NCBI GenBank assembly: GCA_023525975.1
Contig: CM042035.1
Location: 23,167,501 to 23,231,500 of the forward strand
Source: Smallanthus sonchifolius
Lineage: Eukaryota > Streptophyta > Magnoliopsida > Asterales > Asteraceae
DNA: 64,000 nucleotides
Direction: 5' to 3'
Under the pieces are notes generated by a model. It saw only the letters and a list, made by a program, of their open reading frames with translations. It was not told where the DNA came from and did not search any database. A program made the translations under genes and the position numbers. Position 1 is the first letter of the stretch. Each line of letters starts with the position of its first letter. Positions 1-9,434 of the stretch are shown here, in pieces.

Positions 1-159
1 GTGTCTCCCGCGATCAGGCGTTCCCCGACACGGACCCGCGCGCCCGAGTCTTTACGTACGTTGACCGTTTTTTGACAAAAACTTGTTACGCCCACGCCCG
101 CTTGCAAAATAATCAACGGGTGACTTTGTTTTGAGAAAAAAAAATAATTACTTAAAAAA
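1..159. other. partial intergenic spacer at left window edge
   Basis: This is the promoter-distal, trailer-side part of a spacer, of the long trailer type with a gagaaaaa run. It starts just inside the right arm of the spacer inverted repeat and carries gatcaggcg and tgactttg in place of the usual gatcgggcg and tgacgttg. It ends in the T6 terminator of copy 1. No gene lies here. Confidence 0.9.
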
Positions 160-279
160 GGGGTTGCAACACGAGGACTTCCCAGGGGGTCACACATCCT
201 AGTACTACTCTCGCCCAAGCACGCTTAACTGCGGAGTTCTGATGGGATCCGGTGCTTTAGTGCTGGTATGATCGCAACC
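160..279 (-). rRNA. 5S rRNA: 5S rRNA gene, copy 1
   Basis: G86T variant with leader b and a long (gaga) trailer, as in copies 11, 14 and 17, so the left edge resembles the trimer block. Its 3' spacer is cut by the window edge. Confidence 0.95.
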
Positions 280-309
280 GAAATAACTCTTCCATTCTAT
301 TAATTTATC
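280..309 (-). promoter_or_regulatory. 5' leader, type b (representative, copy 1)
   Basis: Differs from type a by AGAATGGAAGAG near -10 to -21 and by ATAAATTAATA instead of ATAAAGTAATA in the -29 block. It is almost always joined to a gene with G86T; copies 18, 22, 26 and 52 are the exceptions. Confidence 0.6.
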
Positions 310-666
310 CCCTTCCACACATGACTCATTTTTACTTGCATTCTCCTCTTGCGCGCGCGTTCCGCCTTACGTCAACACGTGCGTCACCCGCCGGCGAGCG
401 TTTAGTTCTTATACTTCCTTGTACAAAACATATTCCCACGCTCACCCGAGGCGTAAGAATAATTGACTAGTATATGAAGACACACGTGTTCCACTCGACG
501 TCTAACCGTGTGTCTCCCGCGATCGGGCGTTCCCCGACACGGACCCGCGCGCCCGAGTCTTTACGTACGTTAACCGTTTTTTTACAAAAACTCGTTACGC
601 CCACGTCCGCTTGCATAATAATCAACGGATGACGTTGTTTAGAGTAAAAAAAAATAAATTTAAAAA

Positions 667-786
667 GGGGTTGCAACACGAGGACTTCCCAAGGGGTCAC
701 CCATCCTAGTACTACTCTCGCCCAAGCACGCTTAACTGCGGAGTTCTGATGGGATCCGGTGCTTTAGTGCTGGTATGATCGCAACC
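667..786 (-). rRNA. 5S rRNA: 5S rRNA gene, copy 2
   Basis: C95T is private to this copy and turns the G81-C95 pair into G-U. Leader a, short trailer with tttttta in place of ttttttg next to it; 3' spacer 387 bp. Confidence 0.96.
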
Positions 787-984
787 GAAATAACTTTTTC
801 AGTCTATTACTTTATCCCCTTCCACACATGACTCATTTTTACTTGCATTCTCCTCTTGCGCGCGCGTTCCGCCTTACGTCAACACGTGCGTCACCCGCCG
901 GCGAGCGTTTAGTTCTTATACTTCCTTGTACAAAACATATTCCCACGCTCACCCGAGGCGTAAGAATAATTGACTAGTATATGA

Positions 985-1022
985 AGACACACGTGTTCCA
1001 CTCGACGTCTAAACGTGTGTCT
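985..1022. repeat. inverted repeat, 10-bp arms, in the spacer
   Basis: The left arm agacacacgt (985-994) and right arm acgtgtgtct (1013-1022) are perfect reverse complements separated by 18 bp; the loop contains the palindrome gacgtc. The same element is present in the spacers throughout the array. In spacers with taaccgtg the outermost inner pair is lost and the arms are 9 bp. Function is unknown; it could form a cruciform or bind a dimeric protein. Confidence 0.75.
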
Positions 1023-1153
1023 CCCGCGATCGGGCGTTCCCCGACACGGACCCGCGCGTCCGAGTCTTTACGTACGTTGACCGTTTTTTGACAAAAAACT
1101 TGTTACGCCCACGTCCGCTTGCATAATAATCAACGGATGACGTTGTTTAGAGT

Positions 1154-1174
1154 AAAAAAAAATAAATTTAAAAA
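1154..1174 (-). terminator. Pol III terminator, short trailer type (representative, copy 3)
   Basis: On the transcribed-sense strand the gene's final CCCC is followed at once by T5, then AAATTTA and a second run of T9. Runs of four or more T after a 5S gene are the standard Pol III stop signal. Confidence 0.85.
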
Positions 1175-1197
1175 GGGGTTGCAACACGAGGACTTCC

Positions 1198-1215
1198 CAG
1201 GGGGTCACCCATCCT
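1198..1215 (-). promoter_or_regulatory. 5S internal promoter, C box (representative, copy 3)
   Basis: RNA positions 80-97 read AGGATGGGTGACCCCCTG. This is the main TFIIIA contact in plant 5S genes. Most of the common sequence variants in this array fall in this box (A80T, G85T, G86T, C92T, C94T, C95T). Confidence 0.85.
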
Positions 1216-1222
1216 AGTACTA

Positions 1223-1228
1223 CTCTCG
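1223..1228 (-). promoter_or_regulatory. 5S internal promoter, intermediate element (representative, copy 3)
   Basis: RNA positions 67-72 read CGAGAG. It is invariant except for C67A in copy 5 and G70T in copies 46, 50, 72 and 76. Confidence 0.8.
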
Positions 1229-1230
1229 CC

Positions 1231-1245
1231 CAAGCACGCTTAACT
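1231..1245 (-). promoter_or_regulatory. 5S internal promoter, A box (representative, copy 3)
   Basis: RNA positions 50-64 read AGTTAAGCGTGCTTG, the plant A box. I saw no change inside this box in any of the 126 copies; the nearest is C49T in copy 12. Confidence 0.85.
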
Positions 1246-1294
1246 GCGGAGTTCTGATGGGATCCGGTGCTTTAGTGCTGGTATGATCGCAACC

Positions 1295-1324
1295 GAAATA
1301 ACTTTTTCAGTCTATTACTTTATC
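1295..1324 (-). promoter_or_regulatory. 5' leader, type a (representative, copy 3)
   Basis: Upstream region of the commonest type. It has C at -1 and an AT-rich ATAAAGTAATA block at about -29 to -19, in the place of the TATA-like element known at -28 in Arabidopsis 5S genes. The GC dinucleotide known at -12 there is not present; the -15 to -9 stretch is A-rich. TATA function is inferred from position. Confidence 0.6.
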
Positions 1325-1660
1325 CCCTTCCACACATGACTCATTTTTACTTGCATTCTCCTCTTGCGCGCGCGTTCCGCCTTACGTCAACACGTGCGTC
1401 ACCCGCCGGCGAGCGTTTAGTTCTTATACTTCCTTGTACAAAACATATTCCCACGCTCACCCGGGGCGTAAGAATAATTGACTAGAATATGAAGACACAC
1501 GTGTTCCACTCGACGTCTAAACGTGTGTCTCCCGCGATCGAGCGTTCCCCGACACGGACCCGCGCGCCCGAGTCTTTACGTACGTTGACCGTTTTTTGAC
1601 AAAAACTTGTTACGCCCACGCCCGCTTGCAAAATAATCAACGGGTGACGTTGTTTTGAGT

Positions 1661-1684
1661 AAAAAAAAATAATTACTTAAAAAA
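1661..1684 (-). terminator. Pol III terminator, long trailer type (representative, copy 4)
   Basis: The gene's final CCCC is followed by T6, then AAGTAATTA and a second run of T9. The second run may act as a fail-safe stop. In some copies the base beyond it is C, A or G instead of T (gagc, gaga, gagg on the given strand). Confidence 0.85.
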
Positions 1685-1804
1685 GGGGTTGCAACACGAG
1701 GACTTCCCAGGGGGTCACCCATCCTAGTACTACTCTCGCCCAAGCACGCTTAACTGCGGAGTTCTGATGGGATCCGGTGCTTTAGTGCTGGTATGATCGC
1801 AACC
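1685..1804 (-). rRNA. 5S rRNA: 5S rRNA gene, copy 4
   Basis: Consensus. Leader a, long trailer; its 3' spacer (390 bp) has gactagaatatg. Confidence 0.98.
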
Positions 1805-2194
1805 GAAATAACTTTTTCAGTCTATTACTTTATCCCCTTCCACACATGACTCATTTTTACTTGCATTCTCCTCTTGCGCGCGCGTTCCGCCTTACGTCAA
1901 CACGTGCGTCACCCGCCGGCGAGCGTTTAGTTCTTATACTTCCTTGTACAAAACATATTCCCACGCTCACCCGGGGCGTAAGAATAATTGACTAGTATGT
2001 GAAGACACACGTGTTCCACTCGACGTCTAAACGTGTGTCTCCCGCGATCGAGCGTTCCCCGACACGGACCCGCGCGCCCGAGTCTTTACGTACGTTGACC
2101 GTTTTTTGACAAAAACTTGTTACGCCCACGCCCGCTTGCAAAATAATCAACGGGTGACGTTGTTTTGAGTAAAAAAAAATAATTACTTAAAAAA

Positions 2195-2314
2195 GGGGTT
2201 GCAACACGAGGACTTCCCAGGGGGTCACCCATCCTAGTACTACTCTCTCCCAAGCACGCTTAACTGCGGAGTTCTGATGGGATCCGGTGCTTTAGTGCTG
2301 GTATGATCGCAACC
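2195..2314 (-). rRNA. 5S rRNA: 5S rRNA gene, copy 5
   Basis: C67A, private, at the first base of the intermediate element; may weaken transcription. Leader a, long trailer, 3' spacer 390 bp. Confidence 0.95.
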
Positions 2315-2704
2315 GAAATAACTTTTTCAGTCTATTACTTTATCCCCTTCCACACATGACTCATTTTTACTTGCATTCTCCTCTTGCGCGCGCGTTCCGC
2401 CTTACGTCAACACGTGCGTCACCCGCCGGCGAGCGTTTAGTTCTTATACTTCCTTGTACAAAACATATTCCCACGCTCACCCGGGGCGTAAGAATAATTG
2501 ACTAGTATATGAAGACACACGTGTTCCACTCGACGTCTAAACGTGTGTCTCCCGCGATCGAGCGTTCCCCGACACGGACCCGCGCGCCCGAGTCTTTACG
2601 TACGTTGACCGTTTTTTGACAAAAACTTGTTACGCCCACGCCCGCTTGCAAAATAATCAACGGGTGACGTTGTTTTGAGTAAAAAAAAATAATTACTTAA
2701 AAAA

Positions 2705-2824
2705 GGGGTTGCAACACGAGGACTTTCCAGAGAGTCACCCATCCTAGTACTACTCTCGCCCAAGCACGCTTAACTGCGGAGTTCTGATGGGATCCGGTGC
2801 TTTAGTGCTGGTATGATCGCAACC
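2705..2824 (-). rRNA. 5S rRNA: 5S rRNA gene, copy 6
   Basis: Three changes, C92T, C94T and G99A, two of them in the C box; C92T and C94T leave G-U pairs in helix IV. Leader d, long trailer, 3' spacer 390 bp. Confidence 0.93.
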
Positions 2825-2854
2825 GAAGTAACTCTTTCAGTCTATTACTTTATC
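2825..2854 (-). promoter_or_regulatory. 5' leader, type d (representative, copy 6)
   Basis: Carries C at -4 in place of T (gaagtaac on the given strand) and GACTGAAAGAG. It is often joined to C94T genes and to spacers with ccgcttgtg in place of cctcttgcg. Confidence 0.6.
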
Positions 2855-3213
2855 CCCTTCCACACATGACTCATTTTTACTTGCATTCTCCGCTTGTGCG
2901 CGCGTTCCGCCTTACGTCAACACGTGCGTCACCCGCCGGCGAGCGTTTAGTTCTTATACTTCCTTGTACAAAACATATTCCCACGCTCACCCGGGGCGTA
3001 AGAATAATTGACTAGTATATGAAGACACACGTGTTCCACTCGACGTCTAAACGTGTGTCTCCCGCGATCGGGCGTTCCCCGACACGGACCCGCGCGCCCG
3101 AGTCTTTACGTACGTTGACCGTTTTTGACAAAAACTTGTTACGCCCACGCCCGCTTGCAAAATAATCAACGGGTGACGTTGTTTTGAGTAAAAAAAAATA
3201 ATTACTTAAAAAA

Positions 3214-3333
3214 GGGGTTGCAACACGAGGACTTCCCAGGGGGTCACCAATCCAAGTACTACTCTCGCCCAAGCACGCTTAACTGCGGAGTTCTGATGGG
3301 ATCCGGTGTTTTAGTGCTGGTATGATCGCAACC
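3214..3333 (-). rRNA. 5S rRNA: 5S rRNA gene, copy 7
   Basis: G85T and A80T in the C box, plus private G25A. Leader c; long trailer; 3' spacer 389 bp with the five-T tgaccgtttttg form. Leader region lacks one T (cattttaattgc). Confidence 0.92.
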
Positions 3334-3363
3334 GAAATAACTCTTTCATTCTATTACTTTATC
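3334..3363 (-). promoter_or_regulatory. 5' leader, type c (representative, copy 7)
   Basis: Has AATGAAAGAG near -17 to -8 with the ATAAAGTAATA block. In this window it occurs with G85T genes. Confidence 0.6.
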
Positions 3364-3722
3364 CCCTTCCACACATGACTCATTTTAATTGCATTCTCCT
3401 CTTGCGCGCGCGTTCCGCCTTACGTCAACACGTGCGTCACCCGCTGGCGAGCGTTTAGTTCTTATACTTCCTTGTACAAAACATATTCCCACGCTCACCC
3501 GGGGCGTAAGAATAATTGACTAGTATATGAAGACACACGTGTTCCACTCGACGTCTAAACGTGTGTCTCCCGCGATCGGGCGTTCCCCGACACGGACCCG
3601 CGCGCCCGAGTCTTTACGTACGTTGACCGTTTTTTGACAAAAACTTGTTACGCCCACGCCCGCTTGCAAAATAATCAACGGGTGACGTTGTTTTGAGCAA
3701 AAAAAAATAATTACTTAAAAAA

Positions 3723-3842
3723 GGGGTTGCAACACGAGGACTTCCCAGGGGGTCACACATCCTAGTACTACTCTCGCCCAAGCACGCTTAACTGCGGAGT
3801 TCTGATGGGATCCGGTGCTTTAGTGCTGGTATGATCGCAACC
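3723..3842 (-). rRNA. 5S rRNA: 5S rRNA gene, copy 8
   Basis: G86T, leader b, long (gagc) trailer, 3' spacer 389 bp. First unit of the 1,526-bp trimer block. Confidence 0.95.
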
Positions 3843-4228
3843 GAAATAACTCTTCCATTCTATTAATTTATCCCCTTCCACACATGACTCATTTTTACTT
3901 GCATTCTCCTCTTGCGCGCGCGTTCCGCCTTACGTCAACACGTGCGTCACCCGCCGGCGAGCGTTTAGTTCTTATACTTCCTTGTACAAAACATATTCCC
4001 ACGCTCACCCGAGGCGTAAGAATAATTGACTAGTATATGAAGACACACGTGTTCCACTCGACGTCTAACCGTGTGTCTCCCGCGATCGGGCGTTCCCCGA
4101 CACGGACCCGCGCGCCCGAGTCTTTACGTACGTTAACCGTTTTTTGACAAAAACTCGTTACGCCCACGTCCGCTTGCATAATAATCAACGGATGACGTTG
4201 TTTAGAGTAAAAAAAATAAATTTAAAAA

Positions 4229-4348
4229 GGGGTTGCAACACGAGGACTTCCCAGGGGGTCACCCATCCTAGTACTACTCTCGCCCAAGCACGCTTAACTG
4301 CGGAGTTCTGATGGGATCCGGTGCTTTAGTGCTGGTATGATCGCAACC
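4229..4348 (-). rRNA. 5S rRNA: 5S rRNA gene, copy 9
   Basis: Consensus, leader a, short trailer with an 8-A distal run; 3' spacer 386 bp. Second unit of the trimer. Confidence 0.98.
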
Positions 4349-4739
4349 GAAATAACTTTTTCAGTCTATTACTTTATCCCCTTCCACACATGACTCATTT
4401 TTACTTGCATTCTCCTCTTGCGCGCGCGTTCCGCCTTACGTCAACACGTGCGTCACCCGCCGGCGAGCGTTTAGTTCTTATACTTCCTTGTACAAAACAT
4501 ATTCCCACGCTCACCCGAGGCGTAAGAATAATTGACTAGTATATGAAGACACACGTGTTCCACTCGACGTCTAAACGTGTGTCTCCCGCGATCGGGCGTT
4601 CCCCGACACGGACCCGCGCGCCCGAGTCTTTACGTACGTTGACCGTTTTTTGACAAAAAACTTGTTACGCCCACGCCCGCTTGCAAAATAATCAACGGGT
4701 GACGTTGTTTTGAGTAAAAAAAAATAATTACTTAAAAAA

Positions 4740-4859
4740 GGGGTTGCAACACGAGGACTTCCCAGGGGGTCACCCATCCTAGTACTACTCTCGCCCAAGC
4801 ACGCTTAACTGCGGAGTTCTGATGGGATCCGGTGCTTTAGTGCTGGTATGATCGCAACC
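4740..4859 (-). rRNA. 5S rRNA: 5S rRNA gene, copy 10
   Basis: Consensus, leader e, long trailer, 3' spacer 391 bp (six-A gacaaaaaac form). Third unit of the trimer. Confidence 0.98.
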
Positions 4860-4889
4860 GACATAACTCTTTCATTCTATTACTTTATC
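4860..4889 (-). promoter_or_regulatory. 5' leader, type e (representative, copy 10)
   Basis: Carries G at -3 (gacataac on the given strand) with the type c proximal sequence. Joined to consensus genes or to the C14G and G99A variants. Confidence 0.6.
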
Positions 4890-5248
4890 CCCTTCCACAC
4901 ATGACTCATTTTTACTTGCATTCTCCTCTTGCGCGCGCGTTCCGCCTTACGTCAACACGTGCGTCACCCGCTGGCGAGCGTTTAGTTCTTATACTTCCTT
5001 GTACAAAACATATTCCCACGCTCACCCGGGGCGTAAGAATAATTGACTAGTATATGAAGACACACGTGTTCCACTCGACGTCTAAACGTGTGTCTCCCGC
5101 GATCAGGCGTTCCCCGACACGGACCCGCGCGCCCGAGTCTTTACGTACGTTGACCGTTTTTTGACAAAAACTTGTTACGCCCACGCCCGCTTGCAAAATA
5201 ATCAACGGGTGACGTTGTTTTGAGAAAAAAAAATAATTACTTAAAAAA

Positions 5249-5368
5249 GGGGTTGCAACACGAGGACTTCCCAGGGGGTCACACATCCTAGTACTACTCT
5301 CGCCCAAGCACGCTTAACTGCGGAGTTCTGATGGGATCCGGTGCTTTAGTGCTGGTATGATCGCAACC
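5249..5368 (-). rRNA. 5S rRNA: 5S rRNA gene, copy 11
   Basis: G86T, leader b, long (gaga) trailer with gatcaggcg in the 389-bp 3' spacer. Trimer partner of copies 8, 14 and 17. Confidence 0.95.
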
Positions 5369-5754
5369 GAAATAACTCTTCCATTCTATTAATTTATCCC
5401 CTTCCACACATGACTCATTTTTACTTGCATTCTCCTCTTGCGCGCGCGTTCCGCCTTACGTCAACACGTGCGTCACCCGCCGGCGAGCGTTTAGTTCTTA
5501 TACTTCCTTGTACAAAACATATTCCCACGCTCACCCGAGGCGTAAGAATAATTGACTAGTATATGAAGACACACGTGTTCCACTCGACGTCTAACCGTGT
5601 GTCTCCCGCGATCGGGCGTTCCCCGACACGGACCCGCGCGCCCGAGTCTTTACGTACGTTAACCGTTTTTTGACAAAAACTCGTTACGCCCACGTCCGCT
5701 TGCATAATAATCAACGGATGACGTTGTTTAGAGTAAAAAAAATAAATTTAAAAA

Positions 5755-5874
5755 GGGGTTGCAACACGAGGACTTCCCAGGGGGTCACCCATCCTAGTAC
5801 TACTCTCGCCCAAGCACGCTTAACTACGGAGTTCTGATGGGATCCGGTGCTTTAGTGCTGGTATGATCGCAACC
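5755..5874 (-). rRNA. 5S rRNA: 5S rRNA gene, copy 12
   Basis: C49T, private, one base before the A box. Leader a, short trailer, 3' spacer 386 bp. Trimer partner of copies 9 and 15. Confidence 0.96.
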
Positions 5875-6265
5875 GAAATAACTTTTTCAGTCTATTACTT
5901 TATCCCCTTCCACACATGACTCATTTTTACTTGCATTCTCCTCTTGCGCGCGCGTTCCGCCTTACGTCAACACGTGCGTCACCCGCCGGCGAGCGTTTAG
6001 TTCTTATACTTCCTTGTACAAAACATATTCCCACGCTCACCCGAGACGTAAGAATAATTGACTAGTATATGAAGACACACGTGTTCCACTCGACGTCTAA
6101 ACGTGTGTCTCCCGCGATCGGGCGTTCCCCGACACGGACCCGCGCGCCCGAGTCTTTACGTACGTTGACCGTTTTTTGACAAAAAACTTGTTACGCCCAC
6201 GCCCGCTTGCAAAATAATCAACGGGTGACGTTGTTTTGAGTAAAAAAAAATAATTACTTAAAAAA

Positions 6266-6385
6266 GGGGTTGCAACACGAGGACTTCCCAGGGGGTCACC
6301 CATCCTAGTACTACTCTCGCCCAAGCACGCTTAACTGCGGAGTTCTGATGGGATCCGGTGCTTTAGTGCTGGTATGATCGCAACC
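6266..6385 (-). rRNA. 5S rRNA: 5S rRNA gene, copy 13
   Basis: Consensus, leader e, long trailer, 3' spacer 391 bp with cgagacgtaag. Trimer partner of copies 10 and 16. Confidence 0.98.
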
Positions 6386-6774
6386 GACATAACTCTTTCA
6401 TTCTATTACTTTATCCCCTTCCACACATGACTCATTTTTACTTGCATTCTCCTCTTGCGCGCGCGTTCCGCCTTACGTCAACACGTGCGTCACCCGCTGG
6501 CGAGCGTTTAGTTCTTATACTTCCTTGTACAAAACATATTCCCACGCTCACCCGGGGCGTAAGAATAATTGACTAGTATATGAAGACACACGTGTTCCAC
6601 TCGACGTCTAAACGTGTGTCTCCCGCGATCAGGCGTTCCCCGACACGGACCCGCGCGCCCGAGTCTTTACGTACGTTGACCGTTTTTTGACAAAAACTTG
6701 TTACGCCCACGCCCGCTTGCAAAATAATCAACGGGTGACGTTGTTTTGAGAAAAAAAAATAATTACTTAAAAAA

Positions 6775-6894
6775 GGGGTTGCAACACGAGGACTTCCCAG
6801 GGGGTCACACATCCTAGTACTACTCTCGCCCAAGCACGCTTAACTGCGGAGTTCTGATGGGATCCGGTGCTTTAGTGCTGGTATGATCGCAACC
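6775..6894 (-). rRNA. 5S rRNA: 5S rRNA gene, copy 14
   Basis: G86T, leader b, long (gaga) trailer, 3' spacer 389 bp. Trimer partner of copy 11. Confidence 0.95.
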
Positions 6895-7280
6895 GAAATA
6901 ACTCTTCCATTCTATTAATTTATCCCCTTCCACACATGACTCATTTTTACTTGCATTCTCCTCTTGCGCGCGCGTTCCGCCTTACGTCAACACGTGCGTC
7001 ACCCGCCGGCGAGCGTTTAGTTCTTATACTTCCTTGTACAAAACATATTCCCACGCTCACCCGAGGCGTAAGAATAATTGACTAGTATATGAAGACACAC
7101 GTGTTCCACTCGACGTCTAACCGTGTGTCTCCCGCGATCGGGCGTTCCCTGACACGGACCCGCGCGCCCGAGTCTTTACGTACGTTAACCGTTTTTTGAC
7201 AAAAACTCGTTACGCCCACGTCCGCTTGCATAATAATCAACGGATGACGTTGTTTAGAGTAAAAAAAATAAATTTAAAAA

Positions 7281-7400
7281 GGGGTTGCAACACGAGGAGT
7301 TCCCAGGGGGTCACCCATCCTAGTACTACTCTCGCCCAAGCACGCTTAACTGCGGAGTTCTGATGGGATCCGGTGCTTTAGTGCTGGTATGATCGCAACC
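7281..7400 (-). rRNA. 5S rRNA: 5S rRNA gene, copy 15
   Basis: G102C, private. Leader a; short trailer; 3' spacer 386 bp with gttccctgac. Trimer partner of copy 12. Confidence 0.95.
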
Positions 7401-7791
7401 GAAATAACTTTTTCAGTCTATTACTTTATCCCCTTCCACACATGACTCATTTTTACTTGCATTCTCCTCTTGCGCGCGCGTTCCGCCTTACGTCAACACG
7501 TGCGTCACCCGCCGAAGAGCGTTTAGTTCTTATACTTCCTTGTACAAAACATATTCCCACGCTCACCCGAGGCGTAAGAATAATTGACTAGTATATGAAG
7601 ACACACGTGTTCCACTCGACGTCTAAACGTGTGTCTCCCGCGATCGGGCGTTCCCCGACACGGACCCGCGCGCCCGAGTCTTTACGTACGTTGACCGTTT
7701 TTTGACAAAAAACTTGTTACGCCCACGCCCGCTTGCAAAATAATCAACGGGTGACGTTGTTTTGAGTAAAAAAAAATAATTACTTAAAAAA

Positions 7792-7911
7792 GGGGTTGCA
7801 ACACGAGGACTTCCCAGGGGGTCACCCATCCTAGTACTACTCTCGCCCAAGCACGCTTAACTGCGGAGTTCTGATGGGATCCGATGCTTTAGTGCTGGTA
7901 TGATCGCAACC
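7792..7911 (-). rRNA. 5S rRNA: 5S rRNA gene, copy 16
   Basis: C28T, private. Leader e, long trailer; the 391-bp 3' spacer has gccgaagag instead of gccggcgag. Confidence 0.95.
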
Positions 7912-8300
7912 GACATAACTCTTTCATTCTATTACTTTATCCCCTTCCACACATGACTCATTTTTACTTGCATTCTCCTCTTGCGCGCGCGTTCCGCCTT
8001 ACGTCAACACGTGCGTCACCCGCTGGCGAGCGTTTAGTTCTTATACTTCCTTGTACAAAACATATTCCCACGCTCACCCGGGGCGTAAGAATAATTGACT
8101 AGTATATAAAGACACACGTGTTCCACTCGACGTCTAAACGTGTGTCTCCCGCGATCAGGCGTTCCCCGACACGGACCCGCGCGCCCGAGTCTTTACGTAC
8201 GTTGACCGTTTTTTGACAAAAACTTGTTACGCCCACGCCCGCTTGCAAAATAATCAACGGGTGACGTTGTTTTGAGAAAAAAAAATAATTACTTAAAAAA

Positions 8301-8420
8301 GGGGTTGCAACACGAGGACTTCCCAGGGGGTCACACATCCTAGTACTACTCTCGCCCAAGCACGCTTAACTGCGGAGTTCTGATGGGATCCGGTGCTTTA
8401 GTGCTGGTATGATCGCAACC
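8301..8420 (-). rRNA. 5S rRNA: 5S rRNA gene, copy 17
   Basis: G86T, leader b, long (gaga) trailer, 3' spacer 389 bp with tatataaag. Last recognisable unit of the trimer block. Confidence 0.95.
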
Positions 8421-8807
8421 GAAATAACTCTTCCATTCTATTAATTTATCCCCTTCCACACATGACTCATTTTTACTTGCATTCTCCTCTTGCGCGCGCG
8501 TTCCGCCTTACGTCAACACGTGCGTCACCCGCCGGCGAGCGTTTAGTTCTTATACTTCCTTGTACAAAACATATTCCCACGCTCACCCGAGGCGTAAGAA
8601 TAATTGACTAGTATATGAAGACACACGTGTTCCACTCGACGTCTAACCGTGTGTCTCCCGCGATCGGGCGTTCCCCGACACGGACCCGCGCGCCCGAGTC
8701 TTTACGTACGTTAACCGTTTTTTGACAAAAACTCGTTACGCCCACGTCCGCTTGCATAATAATCAACGGATGACGTTGTTTAGAGTAAAAAAAAATAAAT
8801 TTAAAAA

Positions 8808-8927
8808 GGGGTTGCAACACGAGGACTTCCCAGGGGGTCACCCATCCTAGTACTACTCTCGCCCAAGCACGCTTAACTGCGGAGTTCTGATGGGATCCGG
8901 TGCTTTAGTGCTGGTATGATCGCAACC
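8808..8927 (-). rRNA. 5S rRNA: 5S rRNA gene, copy 18
   Basis: Consensus gene with a type b leader, which is otherwise tied to G86T; a probable exchange between gene and leader. Short trailer, 3' spacer 387 bp. Confidence 0.97.
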
Positions 8928-9314
8928 GAAATAACTCTTCCATTCTATTAATTTATCCCCTTCCACACATGACTCATTTTTACTTGCATTCTCCTCTTGC
9001 GCGCGCGTTCCGCCTTACGTCAACACGTGCGTCACCCGCCGGCGAGCGTTTAGTTCTTATACTTCCTTGTACAAAACATATTCCCACGCTCACCCGAGGC
9101 GTAAGAATAATTGACTAGTATATGAAGACACACGTGTTCCACTCGACGTCTAACCGTGTGTCTCCCGCGATCGGGCGTTCCCCGACACGGACCCGCGCGC
9201 CCGAGTCTTTACGTACGTTAACCGTTTTTTGACAAAAACTCGTTACGCCCACGTCCGCTTGCATAATAATCAACGGATGACGTTGTTTAGAGTAAAAATA
9301 AATAAATTTAAAAA

Positions 9315-9434
9315 GGGGTTGCAACACGAGGACTTCCCAGGGGGTCACCCATCCTAGTACTACTCTCGCCCAAGCACGCTTAACTGCGGAGTTCTGATGG
9401 GATCCGGTGCTTTAGTGCTGGTATGATCGCAACC
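9315..9434 (-). rRNA. 5S rRNA: 5S rRNA gene, copy 19
   Basis: Consensus, leader a, short trailer whose distal A-run is broken by a T (aaaaataaataaa), 3' spacer 387 bp. Starts the 2,034-bp tetramer block. Confidence 0.97.

Larger units (their letters stand above)
787..1174. other. representative intergenic spacer (between copies 2 and 3)
   Basis: This describes every spacer in the window; all are 385-391 bp. From left to right on the given strand: upstream leader of the left copy; ATAAA-like block; atgactcat; a (CG)n tract; two CACGTG boxes; ggcgtaag; the inverted repeat agacacacgt/acgtgtgtct; a CpG-rich block (gatcgggcg to gcgcgtccgag) with tacgta; gataataatc-like AT block; and two A-runs that are the terminator of the right copy. 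I see no coding gene, RNA gene or mobile element in it. Variation between spacers is mainly single-base changes and A-run length. Confidence 0.85.
1175..1294 (-). rRNA. 5S rRNA: 5S rRNA gene, copy 3 (reference copy)
   Basis: Consensus copy. The 120-nt RNA would serve as the structural 5S component of the large ribosomal subunit. GGTTGC (1-6) pairs with GCAACC (113-118) as helix I; the A box (50-64), intermediate element (67-72) and C box (80-97) are intact; GGATCC is at 30-35. The start was set at the first G of helix I, with C at -1; the end at the last C before the T-run. Plant 5S genes usually have T at 24 and at 93; here the consensus has A24 and C93. Leader a, short trailer, 3' spacer 388 bp. 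Confidence 0.98.
3723..8420. repeat. 3-unit higher-order repeat, period 1,526 bp
   Basis: Copies 8-10, 11-13 and 14-16 repeat the same order (G86T leader b; short-trailer leader a; leader e), and copy 17 begins a fourth round. Spacer lengths 389/386/391 repeat exactly. Private changes such as C49T in copy 12, G102C in copy 15 and C28T in copy 16 arose after duplication. Confidence 0.88.

Noticed and set aside
1366..1376. Z-DNA-forming element at the (CG)n tract
   Set aside because: The alternating run is only about 9-11 bp and often interrupted; too short to support a claim beyond noting it.
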